DNA of 64,000 bases from a candidate division CSSED10-310 bacterium (GTDB lineage Bacteria; CSSED10-310; JAFGJC01): the NCBI GenBank assembly GCA_016927905.1, contig JAFGLW010000024.1:81950-145949 (forward strand). Reading direction: 5' to 3'. A program made the position numbers and the translations under genes. The notes below the pieces were generated by a model. That model did no database searches, had not been told where the DNA came from, and saw only the letters and a program-made list of their open reading frames with translations. Positions within the stretch are counted from its first letter, which is position 1. The number at the start of each line of letters is the position of its first letter. Positions 1-8,658 of this stretch are shown here, in pieces.

Positions 1-2
1 TC

Positions 3-389
3 CGGATGCGGAAAGACGCCCATGACGGGATATGCTCACTGTGCGACCTGGCGGTCATGAAGAAGGGACAGATTGAATCGGAAAAGCGGGAAAGCAGGTT
101 GAAAGGAATCAACAGACGAACCCGCAGAAAATCATTTACGGCGGTTACCCTTTCCATACTGTATCCCGGTGCCGGCGAACTTTATCTGGGGAAATTGAAT
201 CGGGGATGTTGTTTCACCGTTCTGTGGTCTTTCCTTCTTGCCGGCTGGTTCACGGCGGATCTTCGCTTGAACGCCTTCGGCCGGGTTCCCGCAGTCGGGG
301 ATACCGTTTTACTGGCTTTGCATCTGGGATTTATGGTTCTGATCTACATTTTATCGCTTTTTTCCATTGTCCGGGGATTGAAGGAATGA
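3..389 (+). CDS. Small membrane protein, 5' end outside window
   Basis: The frame is open from the first bases of the window, so this is probably the C-terminal part of a longer protein; the ATG at 6 need not be the start. A CxxC pair (GICSLCDL) near the visible N-terminus looks like half of a zinc ribbon. It is followed by a basic stretch and then the phrase LYPGAGELYLGKLNRG, which resembles the turn seen in TM2-type and related small membrane proteins. Two hydrophobic segments follow, around residues 68-86 and 100-122. The stop overlaps the ATG of the next gene (ATGA), so the two are probably translationally coupled. No function can be assigned; a zinc-ribbon membrane protein is the most that can be said. 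Confidence 0.6.
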   Translation, partial: RMRKDAHDGICSLCDLAVMKKGQIESEKRESRLKGINRRTRRKSFTAVTLSILYPGAGELYLGKLNRGCCFTVLWSFLLAGWFTADLRLNAFGRVPAVGDTVLLALHLGFMVLIYILSLFSIVRGLKE

Positions 390-1636
390 ACCTGAACAGC
401 ACCGGCAGATTGAGCGAAACATCTGTATATCGGGTATTTCAGTCGATAACGGTTAAGAAATTTACCGGAATACTGACCGTTCAGAGCGAAACCGATACGG
501 TGATGTTTACATTTGAACAGGGTTTATGTGTTCATGCCGAATCTCAATATCCCCGCGACGACCTGCGTCTCGGCAGGTTTCTCCTGATCAGGGGTTTGAT
601 AACGGAAAATCAATTGAACACGCTACTGGAAGAACACACCCGGAAATACATCAAACTGGGCAGCCTGGCCAGGGAAAAGGGTCATGTGGATCTCAATCAA
701 CTCATGGACACGCTGGAAGATCAAATTCTGTTGATTGTCTTTCAATGTATGACCTGGAAAACCGGAAGTTATTTCATGAAACCAAAGGAGTCCGTTCACT
801 ATGACCGGGATACAACCCGTCCCATCGATCTGGGTGAAGTCGTTGAAAAAGGTCCCGACATCGCCAGACAATGGCCCGAAATAATCCGGCGGATTCCCGA
901 TCAGTCGGCCGTTCCCAGACTGATTCCCGAAATCTTCGTCGTGCCGGAAAGCGTGGAAATCGATTCGGCGGGGAAAGGGCATCCGATTGTTCTGACACCT
1001 CAACAGGAAATCGTTTACAATCATATAAACGGCGTGTTTCCGGTCCAGGCAGTCATCCAGGCCTGTCACCAATTTGCCTGGGATTCATATAAGGCTGTTG
1101 TGGATCTGGAGGATCTGGGCGTTTTGGAAATACCGACCCCCGAAACCGGGTATTCAACGTTTAGGGGAAAGATGCGGGAAATTCAGGACACCATCAGTTT
1201 GAATGTAAAATTCATCTTGATACCGGTGATCGTCCTGATTCTTCTGGTCGTGCTTCGTTTCATGCCCGGGGAGTTGCTTCCGTTGTCTACTCCCGGAGAT
1301 AAAACATTGACCGCGGTTGTCCAGACCAAGGTCAAGATGCAGAATGTCCACCTCGCCCTGCAGGTTTTCAAACTGATTCACGGGAAACATCCTCAATTCC
1401 TGACAGAACTCATCGATGCACGGATGCTGTCGGAAAATGACGTCATTGATGCCTGGGGCAAAAAACTTTATTTCCACAGCTCACGAAACGAAATCGAGAT
1501 CGTGAGCCAGGGTCGGGATGGATCCTGGGCGACCCGGGACGATCTGAGGCTTAATGGTTCCAGAATCGCTGAAAATGATGTATGCTTTTTCCCAGGCAGT
1601 ATTGATATCGGTTCTGAGGAACCGGATGGAATGTAA
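386..1636 (+). CDS. DUF4388 (PATAN-like) protein with C-terminal GspG-like domain
   Basis: I start this gene at the ATG at 386, which overlaps the previous stop; the ORF-track start at 206 would run through the upstream gene. The 416-residue protein begins with a DUF4388-type domain (about residues 1-130: STGRLSETSVYRVFQSI, then FTGILTV and FEQGLCVHAESQ), a fold often linked to gliding and two-component signalling. A single transmembrane helix (FILIPVIVLILLVVL) lies near residue 280. The C-terminal 90 residues resemble the soluble part of a type II secretion major pseudopilin: helix, DAWGKKLYFH, then SQGRDGSWATRDDL, close to the family's DPWGxPY...S.GxDG...DD pattern. The N-terminal prepilin peptide is absent, so this is not a pilin. 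It probably links a cytoplasmic signalling domain to an external pseudopilin-like domain. Confidence 0.75.
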   Translation: MNLNSTGRLSETSVYRVFQSITVKKFTGILTVQSETDTVMFTFEQGLCVHAESQYPRDDLRLGRFLLIRGLITENQLNTLLEEHTRKYIKLGSLAREKGHVDLNQLMDTLEDQILLIVFQCMTWKTGSYFMKPKESVHYDRDTTRPIDLGEVVEKGPDIARQWPEIIRRIPDQSAVPRLIPEIFVVPESVEIDSAGKGHPIVLTPQQEIVYNHINGVFPVQAVIQACHQFAWDSYKAVVDLEDLGVLEIPTPETGYSTFRGKMREIQDTISLNVKFILIPVIVLILLVVLRFMPGELLPLSTPGDKTLTAVVQTKVKMQNVHLALQVFKLIHGKHPQFLTELIDARMLSENDVIDAWGKKLYFHSSRNEIEIVSQGRDGSWATRDDLRLNGSRIAENDVCFFPGSIDIGSEEPDGM

Positions 1637-1659
1637 ATTTTAAAGATGGAGGCGGAGAA

Positions 1660-2688
1660 ATGAACAGGAAAGTATTGATACCCGCCCTGTTGGTTGTTTT
1701 CATGTTAATGTCCGGTTGCGCTGAAGTTGGACCCCAGGAGGGGGGTGTCAGAACGACTTTCATTGGATTGTCGAAGGGTATTGGCGCTCGGGAGTGGTTC
1801 AAACAGGGGATTAAAAGCAATCCCCTGGAACCCGGCCTGTATTTGCACATCCCTCATTTGACCATCGTGGATAAATATCCGGTGATCGAGCAGCAGTATC
1901 AGATGTTCCGTGAAGCACCTGCCGGAAGGGATGATGTTTCGTTCAAGACCAAGGACGGCCAGATTGCGTGGATTGATGTGACCATACGATACCGGTTGCT
2001 GTTTGAAAACCTGCCGGTGTTTCACAGGAATTACGGCGGCACCTATATTGACAGTGTCCTGAGACCCACCTTACGATCTCTGGTGAACAACAAGCTTGGG
2101 GAATATTCCGCTGAGGAGATCTATGATGGAAAAACAAGACAGGCAGTTGCAGGGGAAATCAAGTATTTGATGAATAACGGGTATGAGGGTGAACGTGGGA
2201 TGCGGGCTCAGGGCCTGGAAATCGTCGATGTGCTGCTCCGGCGGTTCGAGTTTACGGAGGAATATCAGGCTGCCATTGAACAGAAACGCATTGCGGCGGA
2301 ACAATATCTGGCGGCGGTGGAACAGGCCCGGAAACTGGAAGCCGAAGCCAGGGGCCAGAAAATGGCAACCATCCAGAAAGCGGAGGGCGAAGCCGAGCAG
2401 ATCCGGCTGAAGGCTGAAGCCATGCTCTTTTCCAAATTGAATGAGGCCAAGGGTGTGGAAGCGCTCGGGAAAGCTCATGCGGTCAAGCAGGCCGCATTGG
2501 CTGATGCCCTGGGCGGGGGAGATCAGGTGGTCCGGCTCGAATTCGTCAGACACCTGGCCCCCAGTCTTCAGGTCTGGGGTATCCCGACAGGCGATGAAAG
2601 CAGCAGCATCATGGATCTGTCGGGATTGTTCGGATCCATGTTTCCCAGATCGAATCCAACAACCGGACAGTCACACGCTGCGAATTAA
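1660..2688 (+). CDS. SPFH/band 7 (prohibitin-like) lipoprotein
   Basis: This 342-residue protein has a signal peptide ending in MLMSGC, which looks like a lipobox, so it is probably lipid-anchored outside the cytoplasm. Residues about 25-200 form an SPFH/band 7 domain (FKTKDGQIAWIDVTIRYRL is a typical core strand pair). A long Ala/Glu/Lys-rich coiled coil follows at about 205-290 (QARKLEAEARGQKMATIQ, KAEGEAEQIRLKAEAM), as in prohibitins and HflK/C, which form ring assemblies and often modulate membrane proteases. A good Shine-Dalgarno (ggaggcggag) supports the ATG. YjbQ begins 2 nt after the stop. A lipobox in place of the usual N-terminal membrane helix is uncommon for the family. Confidence 0.85.
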   Translation: MNRKVLIPALLVVFMLMSGCAEVGPQEGGVRTTFIGLSKGIGAREWFKQGIKSNPLEPGLYLHIPHLTIVDKYPVIEQQYQMFREAPAGRDDVSFKTKDGQIAWIDVTIRYRLLFENLPVFHRNYGGTYIDSVLRPTLRSLVNNKLGEYSAEEIYDGKTRQAVAGEIKYLMNNGYEGERGMRAQGLEIVDVLLRRFEFTEEYQAAIEQKRIAAEQYLAAVEQARKLEAEARGQKMATIQKAEGEAEQIRLKAEAMLFSKLNEAKGVEALGKAHAVKQAALADALGGGDQVVRLEFVRHLAPSLQVWGIPTGDESSSIMDLSGLFGSMFPRSNPTTGQSHAAN

Positions 2689-2690
2689 GG

Positions 2691-3110
2691 ATGCCGGTCA
2701 ATACCAGGGAATTGAATATCCCGACCCGGGGAAATGGACAGGTTGTCGATATCACTCCGATGGTCGCCGCGTTGATCCGGGACAATCCGGCGGATTCAGG
2801 CATCGCCGCAGTTTTCGCTCCCGGAGCCACCGCCGGAATTACGACCATCGAGTATGAATCCGGGGCGGTTCAGGATCTCCAGGAGGCAATCGAACGGCTG
2901 GCGCCGGAAAAAATGAATTATCACCACAACAGCAGATGGCACGACGGAAACGGGCATTCCCACGTCCGGGCGGCGCTGGTTGGCCCCGGTCTGACCGTTC
3001 CATTTACCGATAAAAAACTGATGCTGGGAACCTGGCAGCAGATTGTCCTGATCGATTTTGATAACCACTCCAGAAATCGCAGGATCATCGTTCAAATTGT
3101 GGGGGATTAG
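2691..3110 (+). CDS. yjbQ: YjbQ/UPF0047 family protein
   Basis: The 139-residue protein matches the YjbQ (UPF0047) family along its whole length. Visible landmarks are GITTIEYESG, the His-rich segment YHHNSRWHDGNGHSH, and the C-terminal LGTWQQIVLIDFD. The family is a small trimeric beta-rich fold with a weak thiamine-phosphate-synthase activity reported in vitro; its physiological role remains uncertain. The gene lies 2 nt after the SPFH gene and is followed directly by the HspR-like regulator, so it is almost certainly co-transcribed. Its length is normal for the family. Confidence 0.9.
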   Translation: MPVNTRELNIPTRGNGQVVDITPMVAALIRDNPADSGIAAVFAPGATAGITTIEYESGAVQDLQEAIERLAPEKMNYHHNSRWHDGNGHSHVRAALVGPGLTVPFTDKKLMLGTWQQIVLIDFDNHSRNRRIIVQIVGD

Positions 3111-3126
3111 AAAGGAACGGTGTGCT

Positions 3127-3513
3127 GTGGATGCTGCGGAACCCAAATACCTGATCTCCGTCATCGCCAGAATGCTGGATGTACACCCCCAGACTCTCCG
3201 GAATTATGAAAGACTCGGATTGATCGAACCTTCCCGCAGCGTGGGCAACACGCGGTTATATTCGGAAAACGATCTGGCCAGGATCCGCCGGGTTCTGACT
3301 CTTTCCAGAGATATGGGTGTCAATATCGCGGGTATCGAAATTATTCTGAGATTGACGGACCGGATTGATGCCATGCAAACAGAATTCGGGGAATTGGTAG
3401 AAAACATAAAAAACGAATTGACCCGGCAGGATCCGTCATTGGAAGATCGACTGGCAAAAATCCTTGTCAAATCCCCTTCCGGAACTATAATCCGGAGTGG
3501 TGAGGAATCCTGA
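3127..3513 (+). CDS. hspR: MerR-family regulator, HspR-like
   Basis: I choose the GTG at 3127, eight bases after AGGAA, because the ORF-track start at 3058 would overlap yjbQ by 53 bases. The 128-residue product carries a MerR winged helix (LISVIARMLDVHPQTLRNYE, LGLIEPSRS, NTRLYSENDLARI) followed by RDMGVNIAGIEIILRL, closely matching HspR, the repressor of dnaK/clpB-type heat-shock operons in Actinobacteria and several other phyla. There is no C-terminal metal- or drug-sensing domain, as expected for HspR. It sits directly before a sigma factor, suggesting joint control of a stress regulon. I saw no HAIR-type operator (CTTGAGT-N7-ACTCAAG) in the window, so its targets are unknown. Confidence 0.85.
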   Translation: MDAAEPKYLISVIARMLDVHPQTLRNYERLGLIEPSRSVGNTRLYSENDLARIRRVLTLSRDMGVNIAGIEIILRLTDRIDAMQTEFGELVENIKNELTRQDPSLEDRLAKILVKSPSGTIIRSGEES

Positions 3514-3552
3514 TGGTGTCGGGAATCAGACATCGAACCGGGTGATTGACCG

Positions 3553-4362
3553 TTGACCACTTATTTGAGTGAAATTAACAAGTATCCGCTTCTCAGCCGG
3601 GACGAGGAAGTGGAGTTGTCCGAGCGGATTCAGCAGGGCGATGAGGATGCCCTGCAGCGAATGGTTCAGGGCAATCTGCGTTTCGTTGTTTCCATCGCCA
3701 AAAAATATCTGGGGTCGGGGCTGCAGCTGGACGAACTGGTAAACGAAGGTTCCATCGGATTGATCGAGGCTGCGAAGCGGTTTCAACCGGAGAGGGGCGT
3801 AAAGTTCATCACCTATGCCATATGGTGGGTCAGGCAGGCCATCCTCTACGCCATCGCGACCAAGACCGGGATCGTGAAATTGCCGGCGAACCAGATTCAA
3901 CTGCTGAATATGATCAATAAAAAAATGCAGAGCATGACCCAGACCCTCGGCAGGGAACCCCACCTTTCCGAGCTGGCCGCTGAAATTAATGTGCCGGAAA
4001 GTGAAGTGGAAAACCTGTTGAGAACCACACGGATTTCGCTGTCTATCGAAACGCATCTGGATGAAAACGAGGAGGAAGGGCCATCCATCACCCTGACCAA
4101 GGATAATATCCAGAAACCTGAGGAACAGGTTATCGAGGATGGTTTTGTGGATGATGTAGAGCTGCTCCTGACCTGTCTGGATGACCGGGAAAAGGAAATC
4201 CTGCAGCTTCACTACGGTTTCAAGGGAATCCCGCTGACGTTACAGGAGATCGGCAACCGGTATGGACTGACACGGGAGAGGATCCGCAAGATCGAGTTGC
4301 GGGCCATTGAAAAGCTGAAAAAGATTGCCAAGAAACGGCAGCTTGAGGATTATCTCAAATAA
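3553..4362 (+). CDS. RNA polymerase sigma-70 family factor (no region 1.1)
   Basis: The protein begins in region 1.2 (TTYLSEINKYPLLSRDEEVE) and lacks region 1.1. An in-frame stop only two codons upstream makes TTG at 3553 the first possible start. Region 2 is complete (NLRFVVSIAKKYLGSGLQLD, NEGSIGLIEAAKRF, RGVKFITYAIWWVRQAI), as are region 3 (KLPANQIQLLNMINK) and the region 4 helix-turn-helix (LTLQEIGNRYGLTRERIRKI). At 269 residues it fits a group 2/3 or RpoH-like sigma rather than a full-length housekeeping RpoD. The HspR-like gene just upstream makes a heat-shock or stress role plausible, but that is inference from position. Confidence 0.9.
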   Translation: MTTYLSEINKYPLLSRDEEVELSERIQQGDEDALQRMVQGNLRFVVSIAKKYLGSGLQLDELVNEGSIGLIEAAKRFQPERGVKFITYAIWWVRQAILYAIATKTGIVKLPANQIQLLNMINKKMQSMTQTLGREPHLSELAAEINVPESEVENLLRTTRISLSIETHLDENEEEGPSITLTKDNIQKPEEQVIEDGFVDDVELLLTCLDDREKEILQLHYGFKGIPLTLQEIGNRYGLTRERIRKIELRAIEKLKKIAKKRQLEDYLK

Positions 4363-4396
4363 ATGAATTGAATTCCATGAGTGGAGGAGAATCGGG

Positions 4397-5320
4397 ATGA
4401 CGGTATTGGTCGTGGGATCGGTCGCTCTGGACAGCGTTCAAACACCGGAAGGCACCTCACTTGAAACCCTGGGCGGGTCCGCTGTATATTTCTCCCTCGC
4501 TGCATCCCATTTCACCGATGTTCGAATGGTGGCGGTCGTCGGTTCCGATTTCCCGGAAGAACACACTCATCTGCTCAGTTCCCGGGGGATCGATACCCGG
4601 GGTCTGCAGCAACGGGAAGGCCGCACTTTCAGGTGGGAAGGCGTTTACGAGGGCGCAATGAACGAAGCAATCACCCTGGAAACCCAGTTGAATGTGTTCG
4701 AAAATTTTCAACCGGTGATTCCACCGGAGTACCGGGACAGCGATTGGGTGTTTCTCGGCAACATCAATCCCGGATTGCAGAAACAGGTCATGGAACAGAT
4801 CCCCGGAACCCGGCTTGTGGCTATGGACACCATGAACTTCTGGATTCAAAATTCCCGGGAACCGCTTCTCGATGTCATGAAATCCGTTGATCTGATCATC
4901 ATCAACGAAACAGAGCTGCGGATGCTGGCAGATACCGTCAATATCATCAAAGGAGCGAAGATTATTCGGAATATGGGGCCGACCGCAATCGTGGTCAAAC
5001 GCGGGGAGTATGGATCAGCGCTCTTTTACGACAATCAATGGTTTTTCACGCCGGGTTATCCCGAGGAACTGGTGACGGATCCAACCGGTGCCGGCGATTC
5101 CTTCGCGGGTGGTTTTATGGGAGCGGTTGCACGGGCGGGACGGATCGACATGGAAACATTCCAGGAAGCGATGATCTATGGCTCGGTAATGGCTTCCTTC
5201 AACATTCAGCGATTCGGGCCGGGAATGCTGACCGAATTGACCGGGGAACTGATCGAAACCCGGTTCCGGTCATTCCAGGACCTGGTCAATCTGCACCGTT
5301 CTCGGCTGACGCCGGGATAG
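4397..5320 (+). CDS. PfkB-family sugar or nucleoside kinase
   Basis: This 307-residue kinase has the ribokinase/PfkB fold. The N-terminal glycine-rich segment (LETLGGSAVYFSLAASH) and the signature DPTGAGDSFAGGF, which holds the catalytic Asp and the anion hole, are both intact. The substrate cannot be read from sequence; sugars, nucleosides and sugar phosphates are all used in this family. A strong Shine-Dalgarno (ggaggag) precedes the ATG. The gene follows the sigma factor by 34 bases. Its last 35 bases overlap the end of lon on the opposite strand. Confidence 0.88.
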   Translation: MTVLVVGSVALDSVQTPEGTSLETLGGSAVYFSLAASHFTDVRMVAVVGSDFPEEHTHLLSSRGIDTRGLQQREGRTFRWEGVYEGAMNEAITLETQLNVFENFQPVIPPEYRDSDWVFLGNINPGLQKQVMEQIPGTRLVAMDTMNFWIQNSREPLLDVMKSVDLIIINETELRMLADTVNIIKGAKIIRNMGPTAIVVKRGEYGSALFYDNQWFFTPGYPEELVTDPTGAGDSFAGGFMGAVARAGRIDMETFQEAMIYGSVMASFNIQRFGPGMLTELTGELIETRFRSFQDLVNLHRSRLTPG

Positions 5321-7691
5321 CCTGACGCAAGACTTCATCCACCTTCGATACGAACACGAATTGGACTTTCTGCCTGACGTAATCGGGGATCTCTTCCAGA
5401 TCCTTTTCGTTCTTCTTCGGCAGAATAACAGTATTGATTCCGGCCCGGTAAGCAGCCAGAGTTTTTTCCTTGATACCTCCAACCGGAAGAACATGACCTC
5501 GGAGCGTAATTTCACCCGTCATGGCCGTTTTTTCCGCCACGGTGCGGTTGGCCAGCAGTGAGACCAGGGCGGTTGCAATGGTTACTCCCGCTGACGGTCC
5601 ATCCTTGGGAACAGCGCCTTCGGGAACGTGGATATGCAGATCCGAAGATTCGAAGTAATCATCCGGAATATCGAATCGATGTGCGATCGATCTGACATAT
5701 GATATTGCGGCCTGAGCCGATTCTTTCATGACTTCACCCAACTGCCCGGTCAGCGTGATCGATTTCTTGCCCGGCATCCGGGTCGCTTCGATATACAGAA
5801 TATCCCCGCCCGAGGGGGTGTAGGCCAGCCCGATGGCCACGCCGGGATCGTTTGCCCGGGCACCCAACTCGGGGAAGACTTTGACCGGGCCCAGAAAGAA
5901 ACTCAATCTGTCGGCTGTGATCACGGCAACTTCCTTCCGTCCCTCAACAACCTCCCGGGCAACCGCACGGCAGATCGCCGCGATTTCCCTTTCCAGATTC
6001 CGTACGCCCGCTTCCCGGGTGTAGGATTGTATGATCCCCATCAATGCCGATTTCCTGAACTGAAGCTGCCGACTGGTCAAACCATGTTCGTTGAGCTGCC
6101 TTGGAATGAGATGCCTTCGGGCGATCTCAATTTTTTCTTCGTGGGTGTACCCCGTCAGATACATAACCTCCATCCGGTCCTTCAACGCTGGCGGGATTGT
6201 TTCAATAATATTGGCGGTGGTAATGAACATGACTTTGCTGAGATCGAAAGTCAGATCCAGATAATGGTCGGAAAAGGAAAAATTCTGTTCCGGATCCAGA
6301 ACCTCCAGCAGTGCCGAAGCCGGATCACCCCGGAAATCCATTCCGATCTTGTCGACTTCATCCAACATGAATACCGGGTTTCTGGCTCCCGCTTTACGCA
6401 GTCCCTGGATGATCCGTCCCGGCAGCGCACCGACATAGGTTCGTCGATGTCCCCGGATTTCAGCTTCATCCTTGACGCCGCCCACCGAAATACGGTGAAA
6501 CTTCCTGTCCATGGCACGGGCGATGGATTTTCCCAGAGACGTTTTGCCGGTTCCGGGGGGTCCCACGAAACACAGAATGGGTCCTTTCATGTCCTTCTTC
6601 AGATGGCGAACCGCAATATACTCCACAATCCGTTTCTTCACTTTTTCCAGACCGAAGTGGTCCTGGTCCAGAATGTTCTGCACCAGTCGCGTATCCAGAT
6701 TGTCTTCCGTGGAAATGCTCCATGGCAACTCCAGAATCCAGTCCAGATATGTCCGGGAAACGGTATACTCCGCTGCAGCAGGCGGCATCCGTTTCAATCG
6801 GTCCAGTTCCTTTACAGCTGCATCGTAAGCTTCCCCGGGCAGATTGGCCTGTTCAATCCGCTGACCCAATTCCTCGATCTCAACCGTTCGATCATCCGTT
6901 TCTCCCAGTTCCTTCTGCAATGCCCGCATCTGCTGCCGGAGATAGTATTCCCGCTGAGCTTTATCCATCTCATCCTTGATCTGAGACTGGATCTTGTTGC
7001 CCAGCTTCAGAATTTCCTGTTCACGGTTCAAAAGAACATGAACCCGCTCCAGACGTTTGGTGATGTCCGCAATGGTGAGTATTTCCTGGCGCTCCTCAAG
7101 CGTCAAATTCAAACTCGATGCAATAATATCCGCCAGTTTCCCAGGTTCACTGATGTTCTGAATGATCAAATTCAGTTCCTTGGGCAGATTCGGTGAATTC
7201 GATACGATATCCTTGAACAAACCACGAATGTTTCGGATCAAAGCATCCGATTTCAAACTCTGCGTAAATCGTTCCGTTATCTTCTCCACCCGGGCGATAA
7301 AATACGGCTCCTTACGGACAAACCGTTTGATCCGGATACGCCCCAGACCTTCGATCATGATCCTCACGGAGTTATCCGGCATCTTGATCAACTTGATAAT
7401 CTGTGCCGCGATACCGATGCTGTATATGTCATCCGCAGCGGGATCCTCTTCCTCCGGATTCTTCTGAGCGACCAGCCCGATGATCTGATCTCCATCCAGA
7501 ACCTCGTTGATCATCCGGATGGATTTTTCCCTGGCAACCAGAAGGGGAATCACCATCGTCGGGTAGATTACCGTTCCCCGCAGAGGGAGAATCGGCAGAG
7601 TTCCCGGGATCGGCGTTCGGTTGAAATCCATGTCGGAGTCGTTGCGCTCCAGAACCGGTTTCGATTCATCTTTTAAATCTTTTTTTGCCAT
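5286..7691 (-). CDS. lon: ATP-dependent Lon protease
   Basis: This is a complete 801-residue LonA protein. The N-terminal LON substrate-binding domain begins at [21 protein letters not shown] coiled linker follows, then an AAA+ module with Walker [16 protein letters not shown] and Walker [12 protein letters not shown]. The C-terminal protease domain has the Ser-Lys dyad (Ser in [11 protein letters not shown], Lys in [11 protein letters not shown]). It degrades misfolded and regulatory proteins in the cytoplasm. AGGAG precedes the ATG at a good distance. The gene stands alone on this strand and converges on the PfkB gene. With HspR, SPFH, ClpP and trigger factor, it makes the left third of the window rich in protein-quality-control genes. 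Confidence 0.98.
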   Translation of the reverse strand: MAKKDLKDESKPVLERNDSDMDFNRTPIPGTLPILPLRGTVIYPTMVIPLLVAREKSIRMINEVLDGDQIIGLVAQKNPEEEDPAADDIYSIGIAAQIIKLIKMPDNSVRIMIEGLGRIRIKRFVRKEPYFIARVEKITERFTQSLKSDALIRNIRGLFKDIVSNSPNLPKELNLIIQNISEPGKLADIIASSLNLTLEERQEILTIADITKRLERVHVLLNREQEILKLGNKIQSQIKDEMDKAQREYYLRQQMRALQKELGETDDRTVEIEELGQRIEQANLPGEAYDAAVKELDRLKRMPPAAAEYTVSRTYLDWILELPWSISTEDNLDTRLVQNILDQDHFGLEKVKKRIVEYIAVRHLKKDMKGPILCFVGPPGTGKTSLGKSIARAMDRKFHRISVGGVKDEAEIRGHRRTYVGALPGRIIQGLRKAGARNPVFMLDEVDKIGMDFRGDPASALLEVLDPEQNFSFSDHYLDLTFDLSKVMFITTANIIETIPPALKDRMEVMYLTGYTHEEKIEIARRHLIPRQLNEHGLTSRQLQFRKSALMGIIQSYTREAGVRNLEREIAAICRAVAREVVEGRKEVAVITADRLSFFLGPVKVFPELGARANDPGVAIGLAYTPSGGDILYIEATRMPGKKSITLTGQLGEVMKESAQAAISYVRSIAHRFDIPDDYFESSDLHIHVPEGAVPKDGPSAGVTIATALVSLLANRTVAEKTAMTGEITLRGHVLPVGGIKEKTLAAYRAGINTVILPKKNEKDLEEIPDYVRQKVQFVFVSKVDEVLRQAIPASAENGAD

Positions 7692-7910
7692 ACACCGCTC
7701 CTGATTGATCTGGAATATATCCAGCTGTCACGATATCAATAACATGCGCCGTGACATTTAAGTTCCATCAAACCCGATAAAAAAAGGAAATATTCCAGGG
7801 TATGTAAACCCGACAAACAGAATATTTGAATTCGCCGGGATCATCAACATCCGGGTTGCCGGTGGCGCGTTCGACCGGGATAACAGACCGGCTGATCTCC
7901 CTTCGGATGG

Positions 7911-7939
7911 TTGACCCATAATGGCTGCTTTGGTACGCT
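7911..7939 (+). promoter_or_regulatory. Candidate sigma-70 promoter for tmk-ricT
   Basis: TTGACC and TACGCT are separated by 17 bases, about 40 bases before the tmk start. The -35 box is good but the -10 box is weak. The rest of the 289-base lon-tmk divergent gap shows no gene and no clear operator. Confidence 0.35.
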
Positions 7940-7980
7940 GAATTACCCCGGATTTCCCATTGTTCCGGGGGAAGGGAACG

Positions 7981-8658
7981 GTGTTGAGCGGATTTTTGAT
8001 TACATTTGAGGGGATTGAAGGGTGTGGTAAATCCACCCAAGTGCGCCTGCTCGAAACCCGGCTCCGGGGCGAAGGATACCGGATTGTCGCTACACGGGAA
8101 CCGGGTGACGGGAGTCTGGGGGAAGGGATCCGCGATATCCTGTTGCGCCGGTCCAGCAGCGCCATCGCAGCAATGACCGAGTTGTTTTTGTTGGTTGCGG
8201 ACAGAACGCAGCATGTCAGGGAAATCATCCGTCCCGCTCTGGATGAGAATTGCATCGTGATATCCGATCGCTTCGGAGATTCATCCATGGCATACCAGGG
8301 TTATGGGAGGGGCATCGATCTGGATTTTATTGAGCTTCTAAACAATCGGGCAACCGACAATCTTGTTCCGGACATCACATTTGTACTGGATATGGATGCC
8401 GTAACAAGCCTGAATCGATCCCAGTCGCGGCTGATGCAGCAAAATCTGTTTGAAAAAGAGGGCCGGTTTGAAGAGGAGAACATATTGTTTCATCAGAAAG
8501 TGCGCGCTGGATATCTCGATCTGGCCCGAAAACACACTGACCGGATCGTTCTGATGGATGGCACACTCGAAATAGCCGTCGCAGCACAGCGGATATGGAA
8601 CGAAGTTCACGAGCGGATATCGGGTCATCATGTGTTGAGTGGAGAAACGGAAATATGA
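7981..8658 (+). CDS. tmk: Thymidylate kinase (dTMP kinase)
   Basis: The product phosphorylates dTMP to dTDP. Visible motifs are the P-loop FEGIEGCGKST, the DR(F/Y) motif in ISDRFGDSSMAYQGYGRG, and the substrate-binding REPG. I prefer GTG at 7981, preceded by ggggaaggga, over the TTG at 7960 used in the ORF track; this gives 225 residues, slightly longer than the usual 205-215. Its stop overlaps the ATG of ricT (ATGA). A tmk followed by a PSP1-domain gene is a conserved arrangement in many bacteria, usually with the DNA polymerase III delta' gene (holB) between them; holB is absent here. Confidence 0.95.
   Translation: MLSGFLITFEGIEGCGKSTQVRLLETRLRGEGYRIVATREPGDGSLGEGIRDILLRRSSSAIAAMTELFLLVADRTQHVREIIRPALDENCIVISDRFGDSSMAYQGYGRGIDLDFIELLNNRATDNLVPDITFVLDMDAVTSLNRSQSRLMQQNLFEKEGRFEEENILFHQKVRAGYLDLARKHTDRIVLMDGTLEIAVAAQRIWNEVHERISGHHVLSGETEI

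Noticed and set aside
3058-3126. Upstream start for the HspR-like gene
   Set aside because: It would overlap yjbQ by 53 bases; GTG 3127 has a proper Shine-Dalgarno and begins at the conserved region.
6027-7196. 389-residue + strand ORF
   Set aside because: It is the antisense shadow of lon, with no recognisable motif.
7692-7980. HspR (HAIR) operator before lon
   Set aside because: No CTTGAGT/ACTCAAG pair is present in this gap.
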